Source of the DNA: Hoeflea_A sp963921345
Lineage (GTDB): Bacteria; Pseudomonadota; Alphaproteobacteria; Rhizobiales; Rhizobiaceae
Direction: 5' to 3'
Length of the DNA: 64,000 nt
Assembly (NCBI GenBank): GCA_963921345.3
Contig: CAWUFE020000007.1
Coordinates: forward strand, 2,232,001-2,296,000
Shown here: positions 16,088 to 25,391 of the stretch, one piece after another
Position numbering within the stretch: position 1 is the stretch's first letter
How the letters are laid out: each line of letters opens with the position of its first letter
Translations under genes and position numbers: made by a program
Notes under the pieces: generated by a model
Told to the model about the DNA's origin: nothing
Seen by the model: only the letters and a program-made list of their open reading frames with translations
The model's database searches: none

Positions 16088-16786
16088 CTACCGCCGCCTG
16101 ATCCCCCAGCCGATAGGCTTCATGCGGTTGCCGGGATGGCGGTCGTCGGCGCCCCAGATGGCCTGGTAGGTGTCGAGCGCCCTGCCCTGTCGCTGCAGGG
16201 CGATGAATGCGGCGATGAGCAGGATCCACCAGAGGCCGAGGCCCAGCCACATCCAGCGCGGAGCGTTGGCATGCCAGAGGCCGGTAAAGATGGCGACTAT
16301 GGAGGCCAGCACCGCCGCGTAGCCGCCGAATTTGTGAATATACTCGAACGCTATGCGGCGTGGCGTCATGTCGTAATGGTCGCCGGCGTGCGATCCGTCG
16401 GCAGCCGGCTCGGTCGGCCCGCCTTTGGAGCCGCGCAGCCAGCCCGCGGCGACCAGCAGCAGGCACACGAAGAAAACGAAATAACCAGGCAGCCAGTGTT
16501 CAACGCGGCTTGAGGCCCCGCCTGTTTCCATCAGCACCAGCGCCAGACCGCCGACCGTCAGCGCCGCGCCGACGTGCTGCAACACCAGGTGACTGTGCCA
16601 CCAGGCCCGGTTGTCCAGGTGGTTGGGCCAGTCCTGGCCCGGCATGACCTTGAAGAAGCGTGCCATCAGCACGCCGACCGGGATCAGGAAGGCCCAGGCG
16701 AGCACCATCATGCGGCCGTGCCAGGACAACAGAATTCCGACCTCGTGCGTGCGCGTGCCGTCGATCGGCGCCATCAGCCATTCCAT
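16088..16786 (-). CDS. Cytochrome b561-like haem membrane protein (ferric reductase transmembrane domain family)
   Basis: Protein of 232 residues with five to six hydrophobic helices. Haem-ligand histidine candidates typical of the eukaryotic-type Cyt_b561 domain are present: SWHGRMMVLAW (about 21-31, like the HGxLM motif), WWHSHLVLQHVG (about 63-74), IHKFGGY (about 150-156) and LWHANAPRW (about 168-176). It would move electrons across the inner membrane. The gene follows the sugar permease gene (stop at 16793) by 6 bp with an AAGGGG site, so it appears to be the last gene of the CUT1 operon, an unusual partner. Confidence 0.75.
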   Translation of the reverse strand: MEWLMAPIDGTRTHEVGILLSWHGRMMVLAWAFLIPVGVLMARFFKVMPGQDWPNHLDNRAWWHSHLVLQHVGAALTVGGLALVLMETGGASSRVEHWLPGYFVFFVCLLLVAAGWLRGSKGGPTEPAADGSHAGDHYDMTPRRIAFEYIHKFGGYAAVLASIVAIFTGLWHANAPRWMWLGLGLWWILLIAAFIALQRQGRALDTYQAIWGADDRHPGNRMKPIGWGIRRR

Positions 16787-16792
16787 CGATCG

Positions 16793-17686
16793 CTACCCCT
16801 TGACCGCGCCTGCGGTCATGCCGGTGATGATCTGCTTCGATGCAACGAAGGTAAAGATGATCGGCGGGATGGCCAACAGCGTGCCGGTGGCCATGATCAC
16901 GCCCCAGTCGATGTCGTGCTCGGTCAGCGAGTTGACGATGGTGACGGGAACAGTGCGGGTCTTGCGGTCGGCCAGCGCATTGGCCAGCAGAAACTCGTTC
17001 CAGGCGATGCGAAAGGTGAAGATCGAGGCGGCGGCCAGTCCCGGCTTGATAACCGGCAGCACCACCAGAAAGAAGACCTGGAAGGCGTTGGCGCCATCCA
17101 TGCGGGCCGCCTCCTCCAGCTGGATCGGCACCTGGACGATGAAGCTCTGCAGGATCCAGATCACGAAGGGCAGGTTCATCGCCACATAGACCAGGATGAT
17201 GCCGGTTCGGGTGCCCGCCAGGCAGGCGTCGCCGACGCAAAAGTCGAAGGTCCAGATGCCGAAGACCGGCACCAGCAACACGGCCGGCGGCACCATGCGC
17301 ATCAGCAGCGTGGTCATCGACATGGAACCACGGCCCAGAAAACGGAAACGGACGATGGCGTAGGCCGCCATGCAGCCGATGACCAGTGTGATGCCGGTCG
17401 ATACAAGAGCGATTACAAGCGAATTGCCGAGCGCCCGGCCGAAGGTCGGATCGCAATACTCGACATGGTCCGGGGCATACCACAGCACGTTGCAAAGCAC
17501 CGTTTCGTAGTTCCGCAGCGTGGGCAGGAACAGCAGCGAGGCGGTGTCGCTTTGAATATCGACATTGAGCCGGAACGAAGTCGCGAGCATCAGCACGATG
17601 GGCCCAACGGCCATGACGACCAGAGCGGTGATCAGCGCGTAGAAAGCCGGGTTCTGCATATCGCCACGGGCGGTTTGAACGGACAT
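16793..17686 (-). CDS. Carbohydrate ABC transporter permease, MalG type
   Basis: Second inner-membrane subunit of a CUT1 importer, 297 residues with six helices. The coupling EAA loop reads as EEAARMDGANAFQVFFLVVLP near residues 195-215. Compared with ordinary MalG it has a longer periplasmic loop after helix 1, which includes cysteines (VLCNVLWYAPDHVEYCDP). A further CVGDACL segment also carries cysteines. GGAGG lies 9 nt before ATG 17686, and 4 bp separate it from the MalF-type gene. Confidence 0.9.
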   Translation of the reverse strand: MSVQTARGDMQNPAFYALITALVVMAVGPIVLMLATSFRLNVDIQSDTASLLFLPTLRNYETVLCNVLWYAPDHVEYCDPTFGRALGNSLVIALVSTGITLVIGCMAAYAIVRFRFLGRGSMSMTTLLMRMVPPAVLLVPVFGIWTFDFCVGDACLAGTRTGIILVYVAMNLPFVIWILQSFIVQVPIQLEEAARMDGANAFQVFFLVVLPVIKPGLAAASIFTFRIAWNEFLLANALADRKTRTVPVTIVNSLTEHDIDWGVIMATGTLLAIPPIIFTFVASKQIITGMTAGAVKG

Positions 17687-17690
17687 GGCG

Positions 17691-18605
17691 TCAGGCCTCC
17701 TCGGCGATTTTGCGGACCCGCAGCCGGCGGGCCTCGGCGGCGCGGTTGTAGACGAACATCATGATCGTCAGGAACAGAAGCAGCACCAACAGATAATTCG
17801 ACATGGCGGCTGCCTCGCCGAGCTCACGGAATTCGGAGGCCGTGCGGGCGATGCGCAGCGACATGATCTCGGTCGACAGGCCGGGGCCGCCATTGGTCAT
17901 CACCAAGATAACCTCGAGCACCTTGAAGGCATCGATCAGCCGCAGCAGGCAGGTCACGACCAGCACCGGCATCATCAGCGGCAGCTTGATGTGGACGATC
18001 TGCTGCCAGTCAGACGCGCCGTCGATGCGGGCGGCTTCCAGCGCCGACCGCGGCAGCGACTGCAGCGCCGCCAGGGCGAGGATGAAGATGAACGGCGTCC
18101 ATTGCCAGATGTCGGCGATGATCACCGAGGTGAGCGACCACCAGGAATCCGACAGCCAAGGCACCGGCTCCAGGCCGATCGATTTCAGCGTGCGGTTAAA
18201 CACCCCGACGGACGGGTGGTACATGTAGCGCCACATCAGGCCGACGACGATCGGTGCGATCATCATCGGCAGGATGAATATGGTCCTGAGCACCGACATG
18301 CCGCGCAGATTGCGGTCGAGCAGCAGTGCCAGCCCGACGCCGGCAATCATCTCGATGCTGACGACGAAAAAGGCGAACTTCAGGGTGACGAAAAAGGACT
18401 CGCGAAAACTCTCGTCGCCCAACAGGCCGATATAGTTGCGCAGGCCCACCCAGTCCGCTTCCTCGATGCGCTGGCTGGGATTCCAGTCGAGAAAGCTCGC
18501 ATAGATCATGTAGCCGACCGGATAGAGCAGAGCGATCGCCAGCACCGCTGCGGCGGGCGCCAGGAACAGATACGGCGTCAGACGATTGGCGTTCGGCAGG
18601 ATCAT
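17691..18605 (-). CDS. Carbohydrate ABC transporter permease, MalF type
   Basis: First inner-membrane subunit of the CUT1 importer, 304 residues with six helices and an EAA loop (LEAARIDGASDWQQIVHIKLP, about residues 205-224). Helix 1 is LFLAPAAAVLAIALLYPVGY. It follows the binding-protein gene after a 108-bp gap that contains a GC-rich stem-loop. It pairs with the MalG-type protein at 16793 and the ATPase at 20072. Confidence 0.9.
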   Translation of the reverse strand: MILPNANRLTPYLFLAPAAAVLAIALLYPVGYMIYASFLDWNPSQRIEEADWVGLRNYIGLLGDESFRESFFVTLKFAFFVVSIEMIAGVGLALLLDRNLRGMSVLRTIFILPMMIAPIVVGLMWRYMYHPSVGVFNRTLKSIGLEPVPWLSDSWWSLTSVIIADIWQWTPFIFILALAALQSLPRSALEAARIDGASDWQQIVHIKLPLMMPVLVVTCLLRLIDAFKVLEVILVMTNGGPGLSTEIMSLRIARTASEFRELGEAAAMSNYLLVLLLFLTIMMFVYNRAAEARRLRVRKIAEEA

Positions 18606-18644
18606 GGCGCATTACTCGAGGTCCAAAATGCGGCAACCGGGTCC

Positions 18645-18670
18645 GCCGGGCAGCCATTCGGCCGCCCGGC
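18645..18670 (-). other. Intercistronic stem-loop between binding-protein and permease genes
   Basis: GCCGGGCAGCC (18645-18655) and GGCCGCCCGGC (18660-18670) pair over 11 positions with one mismatch and a 4-nt loop. It lies behind the stop codon of the binding-protein gene. Such structures often stabilise the upstream message, so that more binding protein than permease is made. Confidence 0.65.
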
Positions 18671-18713
18671 CAGTCCAGGACGAGATCCTGGGTATCTCCG
18701 AGCCACGTGAGGG

Positions 18714-20042
18714 TCAGTTCCAGGTGTTGTATCCGGCCTCGTCGAGGATCGCAGACGCCCGTTCGGCAACACCGTCGAGCGACTGCTGAATGTCGGCATC
18801 CTCGGTCAGGATCTTCGACAGCGTGGTGCCGAGATCGGCGTTGATCTTGCCCCATACCGGGATGATCGGACGCCAATCCGGATCAGCATGCTTCAGAGCT
18901 TCGCCAAAGGTCGCCATGTGCGGATACCTGGCGTTGACCTCGGGATCGGCATGGGTTGAGAAGCGCGACGGATTGCCGCCGGCCATCGCCACCAGCTTGT
19001 CGCCATGCTTGGAGGTCAGCCACTGCATCAGCAGGAAAGCGGCTTCCTTGTTCTGGGCGTTTTTCGGAATACCGATGCCGAAGCCGCCGGTTTGCGAGCC
19101 GCGGCGCACGCCCATCGGATGCAGCGCCCATCCAACCTTGCCGACGACCTTCGACTTCGACGGATCCTCGATCTGGCCAGCAACCACCGTGGTGTCGAGA
19201 TACATGGCCGTCTTGCCCTGTAGGAAGGAACCCAGCGCCTCACCGAAAGCAAAGGATTGCGACCCCTCCGGACCGCAGTCGACGATGGTCTTGAGGGCTT
19301 CGGCAGCCTTGACGCCGGCTTCGTTGTTGACGATGGGCTTCCAGTTGTCGTCAAGCACGCGGCCGCCGAGCGGCGCAAGGTGCAGCAGGAAGGCATGGCT
19401 CGCCTGGTGGCCGGAGGCCGCACGCGACGAGACGCCGCCCATACCGGGCTCGAGCTGTGGTATCTTGCAGGCGAGTTCCAGCATCGCCTCGTAGGTTTCC
19501 GGCACCTCCAATCCGTGCTTGTCGAAGATGTCCTTGCGATAGCCCAGCACCGAGGTCTCCGATCCGAAGGGAATGCCGAACAGCGACCCGGTCTTGCCGG
19601 GCAGATAGCCCTTCTTGCCGCCGGCGACGCCGATATTCTGGACATAGCCGTCGATCAGATCCTCCGCCTCGTAGTTGGGATCGGAGAGTTTCGGGTTCAT
19701 GAAATAGCGCGCAAGATTTTCCAGCTGATCGGCGAAGACGTAGTCGGCCTTGGAAAACACCACATAGGCAATGAGATCGTAATCGCCCTTGCGCTTGGTC
19801 AGTTCGAGCGTCTGCTTCTCGCGCATCTTCAGATATTGCAGTTGGTCGACCTCGACCTGGATGCCTGTCTCCTTGGTGAATTCGGGCAGCACCTTCATCA
19901 CCGCGTCATAATGCGGATGCGCCGGAAAATTCACCACCAGCGTTTCGCCGCGGTAAGGCGCATAAGGGTCGGCTAGCGCGGTGCCGGCAAGCGCAACGGC
20001 GCCGGCCAGTGCGGCCGCAGTCGGTTTCAACAATCTCAGCAT
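18714..20042 (-). CDS. Extracellular carbohydrate-binding protein (SBP_bac_1)
   Basis: Secreted binding protein of 442 residues for the CUT1 importer. The signal peptide ends at about residue 24 (TALA-DPYAPY). Family features include the segment DYDLIAYVVFSKADYVFADQL, a hinge stretch at GYLPGKTGSLFGIPFGS, and the C-terminal GGFGIGIPKNAQNKEAAFLLMQWL typical of this class. GGGAGG lies 7 nt before ATG 20042. The ligand is likely a sugar, polyol or sugar derivative; the shared operator with gluconate genes suggests a related substrate, but this is inference. Confidence 0.9.
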   Translation of the reverse strand: MLRLLKPTAAALAGAVALAGTALADPYAPYRGETLVVNFPAHPHYDAVMKVLPEFTKETGIQVEVDQLQYLKMREKQTLELTKRKGDYDLIAYVVFSKADYVFADQLENLARYFMNPKLSDPNYEAEDLIDGYVQNIGVAGGKKGYLPGKTGSLFGIPFGSETSVLGYRKDIFDKHGLEVPETYEAMLELACKIPQLEPGMGGVSSRAASGHQASHAFLLHLAPLGGRVLDDNWKPIVNNEAGVKAAEALKTIVDCGPEGSQSFAFGEALGSFLQGKTAMYLDTTVVAGQIEDPSKSKVVGKVGWALHPMGVRRGSQTGGFGIGIPKNAQNKEAAFLLMQWLTSKHGDKLVAMAGGNPSRFSTHADPEVNARYPHMATFGEALKHADPDWRPIIPVWGKINADLGTTLSKILTEDADIQQSLDGVAERASAILDEAGYNTWN

Positions 20043-20071
20043 AGTGGGTCCTCCCTGATTGCTGCAAAGAT

Positions 20072-21103
<1,032 letters not shown>

Positions 21104-21170
21104 CCGAACCGAGCCGTAGCTTTTCTCGACCTGCTCAAATCTGATTTACGGCACACCGATCCTCCCGATA

Positions 21171-21184
21171 TGTTATCGATAACA
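21171..21184. promoter_or_regulatory. LacI-family operator, copy 4 of TGTTATCGATAACA
   Basis: Perfect palindrome directly upstream of the GGGAGG site (21161-21166) of the CUT1 ATPase gene. It is identical to the sites at 2980, 10251 and 12743, so the importer probably belongs to the same regulon. Confidence 0.8.
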
Positions 21185-21227
21185 AACACGGTGGAATTGT
21201 CGGCGCAACCGTTTCACTCTGGAATCG

Positions 21228-21243
21228 ACGTTAGCGCTAACGT
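21228..21243. promoter_or_regulatory. LacI-family operator candidate ACGTTAGCGCTAACGT
   Basis: Perfect 16-bp palindrome 28 bp before the LacI gene at 21271. It differs in its centre from the TGTTATCGATAACA sites. It is a likely autoregulatory site for the first of the two tandem LacI proteins. Confidence 0.7.
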
Positions 21244-21270
21244 AAACTCGTTTGGGGGACGACAAGCCAA

Positions 21271-22350
21271 ATGCCGGACGTCGCGATGCATCGCAACGAA
21301 AACGCCGAACACGGGCCGAGGGCGACATTGGAAGACGTCGCGCGCGCCGCCGGCGTCAGCACCATGTCGGTTTCGCGCGCCCTGCGCGGCATCGAAGGCG
21401 TCTCTGCAAAAACCTCAGCCGAAATTCGCGAGGCGGCGGAGCGCCTCGGCTACGCGCCCAACCGTGTCGCCGCATCGCTGGCGGCAGCGAACACAACGCT
21501 GATCGGCGTTTCGGTCCCGACACTGGCGGACGCCGTGTTCGCCGAGATCTTCGACGGCATGCGCGGGGTCTTCAACAAGGCTGGCTTCCAGACGGTGATC
21601 GACACCACCGAGTATGAGTGCGAACGCGAGGCCATGTGGCTGGAGCGCATGCTTGCCTGGCGTCCGGCCGGCGTCGTGCTCAGCGGTTTCGACCACAGCG
21701 AAAAGGCACAGCGCCAGCTCAAGACAGCCGGCATTCCGATCCTGGAAATCTGGGACTATTCGGAAAAGGCCGTCGATCTGTGTGTGGGAATCGACCATCA
21801 TCGCGCCGGCTACGCCATGGGCAGCCATTTGGTCGGGCTCGGGTATCGCCGGCCGGCCTATGTGGGAATCGAAAGGGATCGCGACAAGCGCGCGGAGGAA
21901 CGGCTGAAGGGCTTGCAGGCAGCTTTCGCGGAGCAGGATTGCCGGCTGTGCACCTATGCCCGGGTGCCGGATACACCGTCATTCGAGGGTGGAAAGAAGG
22001 GAGCTGCCATTGTCCTCCAGTCCGACATTCCGCGGCCGGATGTCCTGTACTTCCTCAACGACCATATGGCCTTCGGTGGAATGATCGCAGCCCAGGAGTT
22101 CGGCTTGTCGGTGCCTGGCGACATCGGCGTCGTCGGCTTCAACGGCCTCAACATCAACAATGTGCTGGAACGGCCGCTGACGACAACCATCACGCCACGC
22201 CACGCCATCGGAACTCGTGGCGCCGGCATGCTTGTGGCCAAAATTCTCGGTGCGAAAACCGAACCGGCGGTCGAGCTGCCGACAACCATCTTTCCGGGTG
22301 AAACCGCCCGACAACGGTCATTGCAACCATCACCGCAAGGACGCACATGA
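21271..22350 (+). CDS. LacI-family transcriptional regulator (first of tandem pair)
   Basis: Repressor of 359 residues. The helix-turn-helix reads TLEDVARAAGVSTMSVSRALR (about residues 18-38), followed by a hinge with PNRVAASLAAA and a sugar-binding sensor domain. It has a longer leader than usual before the DNA-binding domain; ATG 21286 is an alternative start. It is divergent from the CUT1 operon and coupled by ATGA to the next LacI gene. It may bind the palindrome at 21228, the one at 21171, or both. Confidence 0.88.
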   Translation: MPDVAMHRNENAEHGPRATLEDVARAAGVSTMSVSRALRGIEGVSAKTSAEIREAAERLGYAPNRVAASLAAANTTLIGVSVPTLADAVFAEIFDGMRGVFNKAGFQTVIDTTEYECEREAMWLERMLAWRPAGVVLSGFDHSEKAQRQLKTAGIPILEIWDYSEKAVDLCVGIDHHRAGYAMGSHLVGLGYRRPAYVGIERDRDKRAEERLKGLQAAFAEQDCRLCTYARVPDTPSFEGGKKGAAIVLQSDIPRPDVLYFLNDHMAFGGMIAAQEFGLSVPGDIGVVGFNGLNINNVLERPLTTTITPRHAIGTRGAGMLVAKILGAKTEPAVELPTTIFPGETARQRSLQPSPQGRT

Positions 22351-23369
22351 AACAGCCCAAGAAAGCCCCAACCATGTCGGATGTCGCGCGGTTGACCGGG
22401 GTGTCTTCCATGACCGTCTCGCGGGCCTTCCGCGACGACGCCTCGGTGAGCAAGGAAACGCGCGACAAGATCCGCAAGGCGGCCGACAAACTCGGCTATG
22501 TCATCGACAGCACGGCTTCCGGATTGTCGTCGCGCAAGACCGGCTTCGTGGCAGTGCTCATTCCATCGATCAATAACGCCAATTTCGCCGACACGTTGCG
22601 TGGCCTGACCGACGGCCTGCGGGCCACCAATCTGCAACTCCTGCTCGGCTATACGGACTATGACGTGAACGAGGAGGAGCGGCTGGTCGAGCTTTTCCTG
22701 CGCCGCCGCCCGGAGGCCATTGTCGTCACCGGAGGGGCTCACACGGATCGGTGTCGCCGCTTTCTGGAAAATGCCGGCGTGCCGGTCGTCGAGATCTGGG
22801 ACCTGCCGCCCAACCCGATCGACCATGTCGTCGGTTTTTCGAACGCCGACGCCGGCGCGCTAATGGTCCGGCATTTCCACGACCAGGGCTATCGGCGCAT
22901 CGGATTTATTGGCGGCGACACGTCGCGCGACACGCGCGGCAAGGACCGGCGTGCAGGCTTCGTCGCGGCACTCGACGAGATGGGACTGGATTCGTCGCGG
23001 ATCATCGCCTGGGGCGTACCGCCTATCACCATGCGCGAAGGCGCCATGGCGATGCGCAAAATGCTCGAGCAGTGGCCCGATATCGAGGCCGTCATGTGCG
23101 TTTCGGACCTGTCGGCCTTCGGCGCGATGACCGAGTGCCAGCGCGCCGGCCTGCGGGTGCCGGACGACATCGCCATCGCCGGATTCGGCGCCTACGATCT
23201 GGCGGAACTGGCCATTCCCGACATCACCACCATCGATGTCGGGGCCCGCGAGATCGGCGGACATGTTGCGGATTGGCTTCGGGCCGTGCTGACCGAGAGT
23301 GCTCCCGAGGATGAAGACCTGACGCGCATCGAGCCGAAACTGATCGTCCGCGGCAGCACCCGACGGTGA
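22347..23369 (+). CDS. LacI-family transcriptional regulator, GntR-like (second of tandem pair)
   Basis: Repressor of 340 residues with DNA-binding motif TMSDVARLTGVSSMTVSRAFR (about 9-29) and a sensor domain with SINNANFADTLRGL and RIGFIGGDTSRD. The overall pattern resembles the gluconate repressor GntR of enteric bacteria, which also uses an ATGTTA-N4-TAACAT type site. That makes it the best candidate for the TGTTATCGATAACA regulon in this window. Translationally coupled to the LacI gene before it. Confidence 0.87.
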   Translation: MKQPKKAPTMSDVARLTGVSSMTVSRAFRDDASVSKETRDKIRKAADKLGYVIDSTASGLSSRKTGFVAVLIPSINNANFADTLRGLTDGLRATNLQLLLGYTDYDVNEEERLVELFLRRRPEAIVVTGGAHTDRCRRFLENAGVPVVEIWDLPPNPIDHVVGFSNADAGALMVRHFHDQGYRRIGFIGGDTSRDTRGKDRRAGFVAALDEMGLDSSRIIAWGVPPITMREGAMAMRKMLEQWPDIEAVMCVSDLSAFGAMTECQRAGLRVPDDIAIAGFGAYDLAELAIPDITTIDVGAREIGGHVADWLRAVLTESAPEDEDLTRIEPKLIVRGSTRR

Positions 23370-23545
23370 CGGCCGCCGCTTCTCGCAAACCGATTCAACC
23401 GATGCCGACAAGTCGCTGTCCGCGGATCTGAATTCGGCTTTCGGTCCACCTGATTTTCGGATTCGTCCGAACGGTTCTGGCAAAGCGGTGCCGGAACGCC
23501 CAAATAAAGCCCAAAATCGCCGGCCTATGCGGCATAAAGGTCACG

Positions 23546-25357
23546 ATGAAGGAAACGCGCAAAAGCAGCGCCGGTCGTTCCGGGGCGGCTGGCATGCAAA
23601 TCTCGCTGGCACGGCTGATTCCGCTGGTGCTTGCAGGTCTCGTCGTCCTTGCCGTCCTGCCCGTCATCGTTACCGGCTACATCATTTCGAGCAATACGGC
23701 CAGCCGCCTGCTCGCCGACCGCGCTGAGCTGATCGTCGACGGGCTTGAAAACAAGATCAAAAGCCAACTCGATCCGGTTTCGCAACAACTGCTTTACGCG
23801 CGCCGGTCGTTTCTCGAGGGGATCATCGACGCCACCGATGCGGACCAGTTGCGCACATTCGCGCTTGGCCTGCTGGGCGCCACGCCACAGGTGGCCGGCG
23901 TTGCGGTCATCGGCGACGACCTCAACATGCGACGCTGGGAACGCAATACGTTCGGCGAGGTGTTCGGACCGTCGGACAGCCCGCCACAGGCCAGCGCCGC
24001 TTTGAGCGCTGCGAAGAATGGCCGTACCGCGTACTGGGCCCGCCCATTCGTCAGCCCGCTGGTCAACGACACCATTCTGAACTACCGGGTGGCACTGGAG
24101 CAGGACGGCGAAGTCATGGCCGTGCTCGCCGCCGCTGTCACCAGCCAGGCCCTGTCGCGTTACGTCGCCGAAATCTCGGAGCAGTTCGATGCCACCGCTT
24201 TCGTGCTGCTGGGCCGCGACAGGATCGTCACCTATCCGGACCGCCAGCTAACCGGCACGGATGCGCTTACGAGCGATCTGCCGCTGCTGACCGATACGGA
24301 GAATGCGGTCATTGCAGGCATGTGGCAGGACATGCGCCCGCTCAACCGCACGGGAGAGCTGAAACGCACGCAGGGTCACTGGTCACCCGTCGACGGCGTC
24401 AACTACACGTATTTCTACCGGGAGCTCGCCGGCTACGGACCGGAGCCGTTGACGATCGGAGTTGCCATCCCGTCCGCCGACACCAGGCGCGAACGGTGGG
24501 CCTCAACGGTGGCCGCCGGCCTCGGCGTCGCGCTGATGCTGGTCGCGGCCCTGGCCGCCTGGCTGCTCGGCAGGCGCATGACGCGCCCGACGGCCGAATT
24601 CAACACGGCGCTGAACGCCCTTGCCGCTCTCGATTTCGACGCGGTGTCCCTGCCCGGACTGCAGCGCAGCCGGATCCTCGAATGGAGCCGGATGGCAACC
24701 GGCCTGGTCAACTCGGCCAACGCGCTGTCGGCGTTCCAGACCTATCTTCCGCGATCGCTGGTCCGCCGGCTGTTCTCGACGTCGCGCGGCGCCGTTCAAT
24801 CGCAGGAGCGCGAACTGACGGTCATGTTCGTCGATCTGGAAGGCTTTACCGCCTATTCCAGCGGTCACAAGGCGGCCGAAGTCGCCGACCACCTGAATGA
24901 CCTCTTCGGCGTGATCGGACCGATCCTCGAGGAGTCCGGCGGTGTCATCGACAAATATACCGGCGACGGCCTTTTGTGCTTCTGGGGCGCACCCGACCCG
25001 CAGCCCGACCACGCGGCTCGCGCCTGCAGGGCAGCGGCGGACATCGCACGAGCGACGCGGCGACGCGGACATGGCGCCGATTTTCCGCGCCTGAGGATCG
25101 GGCTGCACAGCGGACCGGTCGTGGTCGGCAATATCGGCTTCCCGGGGCGCATCAACTACACGCTGGTCGGTGATACGGTGAATGTCGCGGAGCGGACGGA
25201 GGCGGCACTGCGCGGCGTCGAGCCGGAGCAGACCTGCGTCATCGCCGTGACCGATGCCGTGCTGGAGGCCGGTGGCAACGCCGACGGAGCGCTCGAGATC
25301 TGTGGCAGTCTCACTCAGACGCCGGTGCCCGCAAAGCTGTGCCGCCCGGCTGGCTGA
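23546..25357 (+). CDS. Membrane-bound class III adenylate/guanylate cyclase with extracytoplasmic sensor
   Basis: Protein of 603 residues. The order is a cytoplasmic start, TM helix 1 (about 24-48), a periplasmic dCache-like sensor of about 270 residues, TM helix 2 (about 322-345), a linker and a C-terminal cyclase domain (about 418-590). Catalytic residues are visible: metal-binding Asp430 in MFVDLEGFT and Asp474 in DKYTGDG. Lys470 and Asp543 (GDTVN) are at base-selecting positions and point to ATP. Asn546 and Arg550 (NVAER) are at transition-state positions. All are present, so it should make cAMP in response to an outside signal. There are 177 bp without obvious features before it and no operon partner. 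Confidence 0.9.
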   Translation: MKETRKSSAGRSGAAGMQISLARLIPLVLAGLVVLAVLPVIVTGYIISSNTASRLLADRAELIVDGLENKIKSQLDPVSQQLLYARRSFLEGIIDATDADQLRTFALGLLGATPQVAGVAVIGDDLNMRRWERNTFGEVFGPSDSPPQASAALSAAKNGRTAYWARPFVSPLVNDTILNYRVALEQDGEVMAVLAAAVTSQALSRYVAEISEQFDATAFVLLGRDRIVTYPDRQLTGTDALTSDLPLLTDTENAVIAGMWQDMRPLNRTGELKRTQGHWSPVDGVNYTYFYRELAGYGPEPLTIGVAIPSADTRRERWASTVAAGLGVALMLVAALAAWLLGRRMTRPTAEFNTALNALAALDFDAVSLPGLQRSRILEWSRMATGLVNSANALSAFQTYLPRSLVRRLFSTSRGAVQSQERELTVMFVDLEGFTAYSSGHKAAEVADHLNDLFGVIGPILEESGGVIDKYTGDGLLCFWGAPDPQPDHAARACRAAADIARATRRRGHGADFPRLRIGLHSGPVVVGNIGFPGRINYTLVGDTVNVAERTEAALRGVEPEQTCVIAVTDAVLEAGGNADGALEICGSLTQTPVPAKLCRPAG

Positions 25358-25391
25358 GGCAACACCGCATCGACGCCCGACGGACGGACAC

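Noticed and set aside
15455..16466. N-terminal extension of the membrane protein to 16466
   Set aside because: The added 140 residues are Arg-rich and lie inside the cytochrome b561-like gene in another frame; the membrane helices begin just after ATG 16037.
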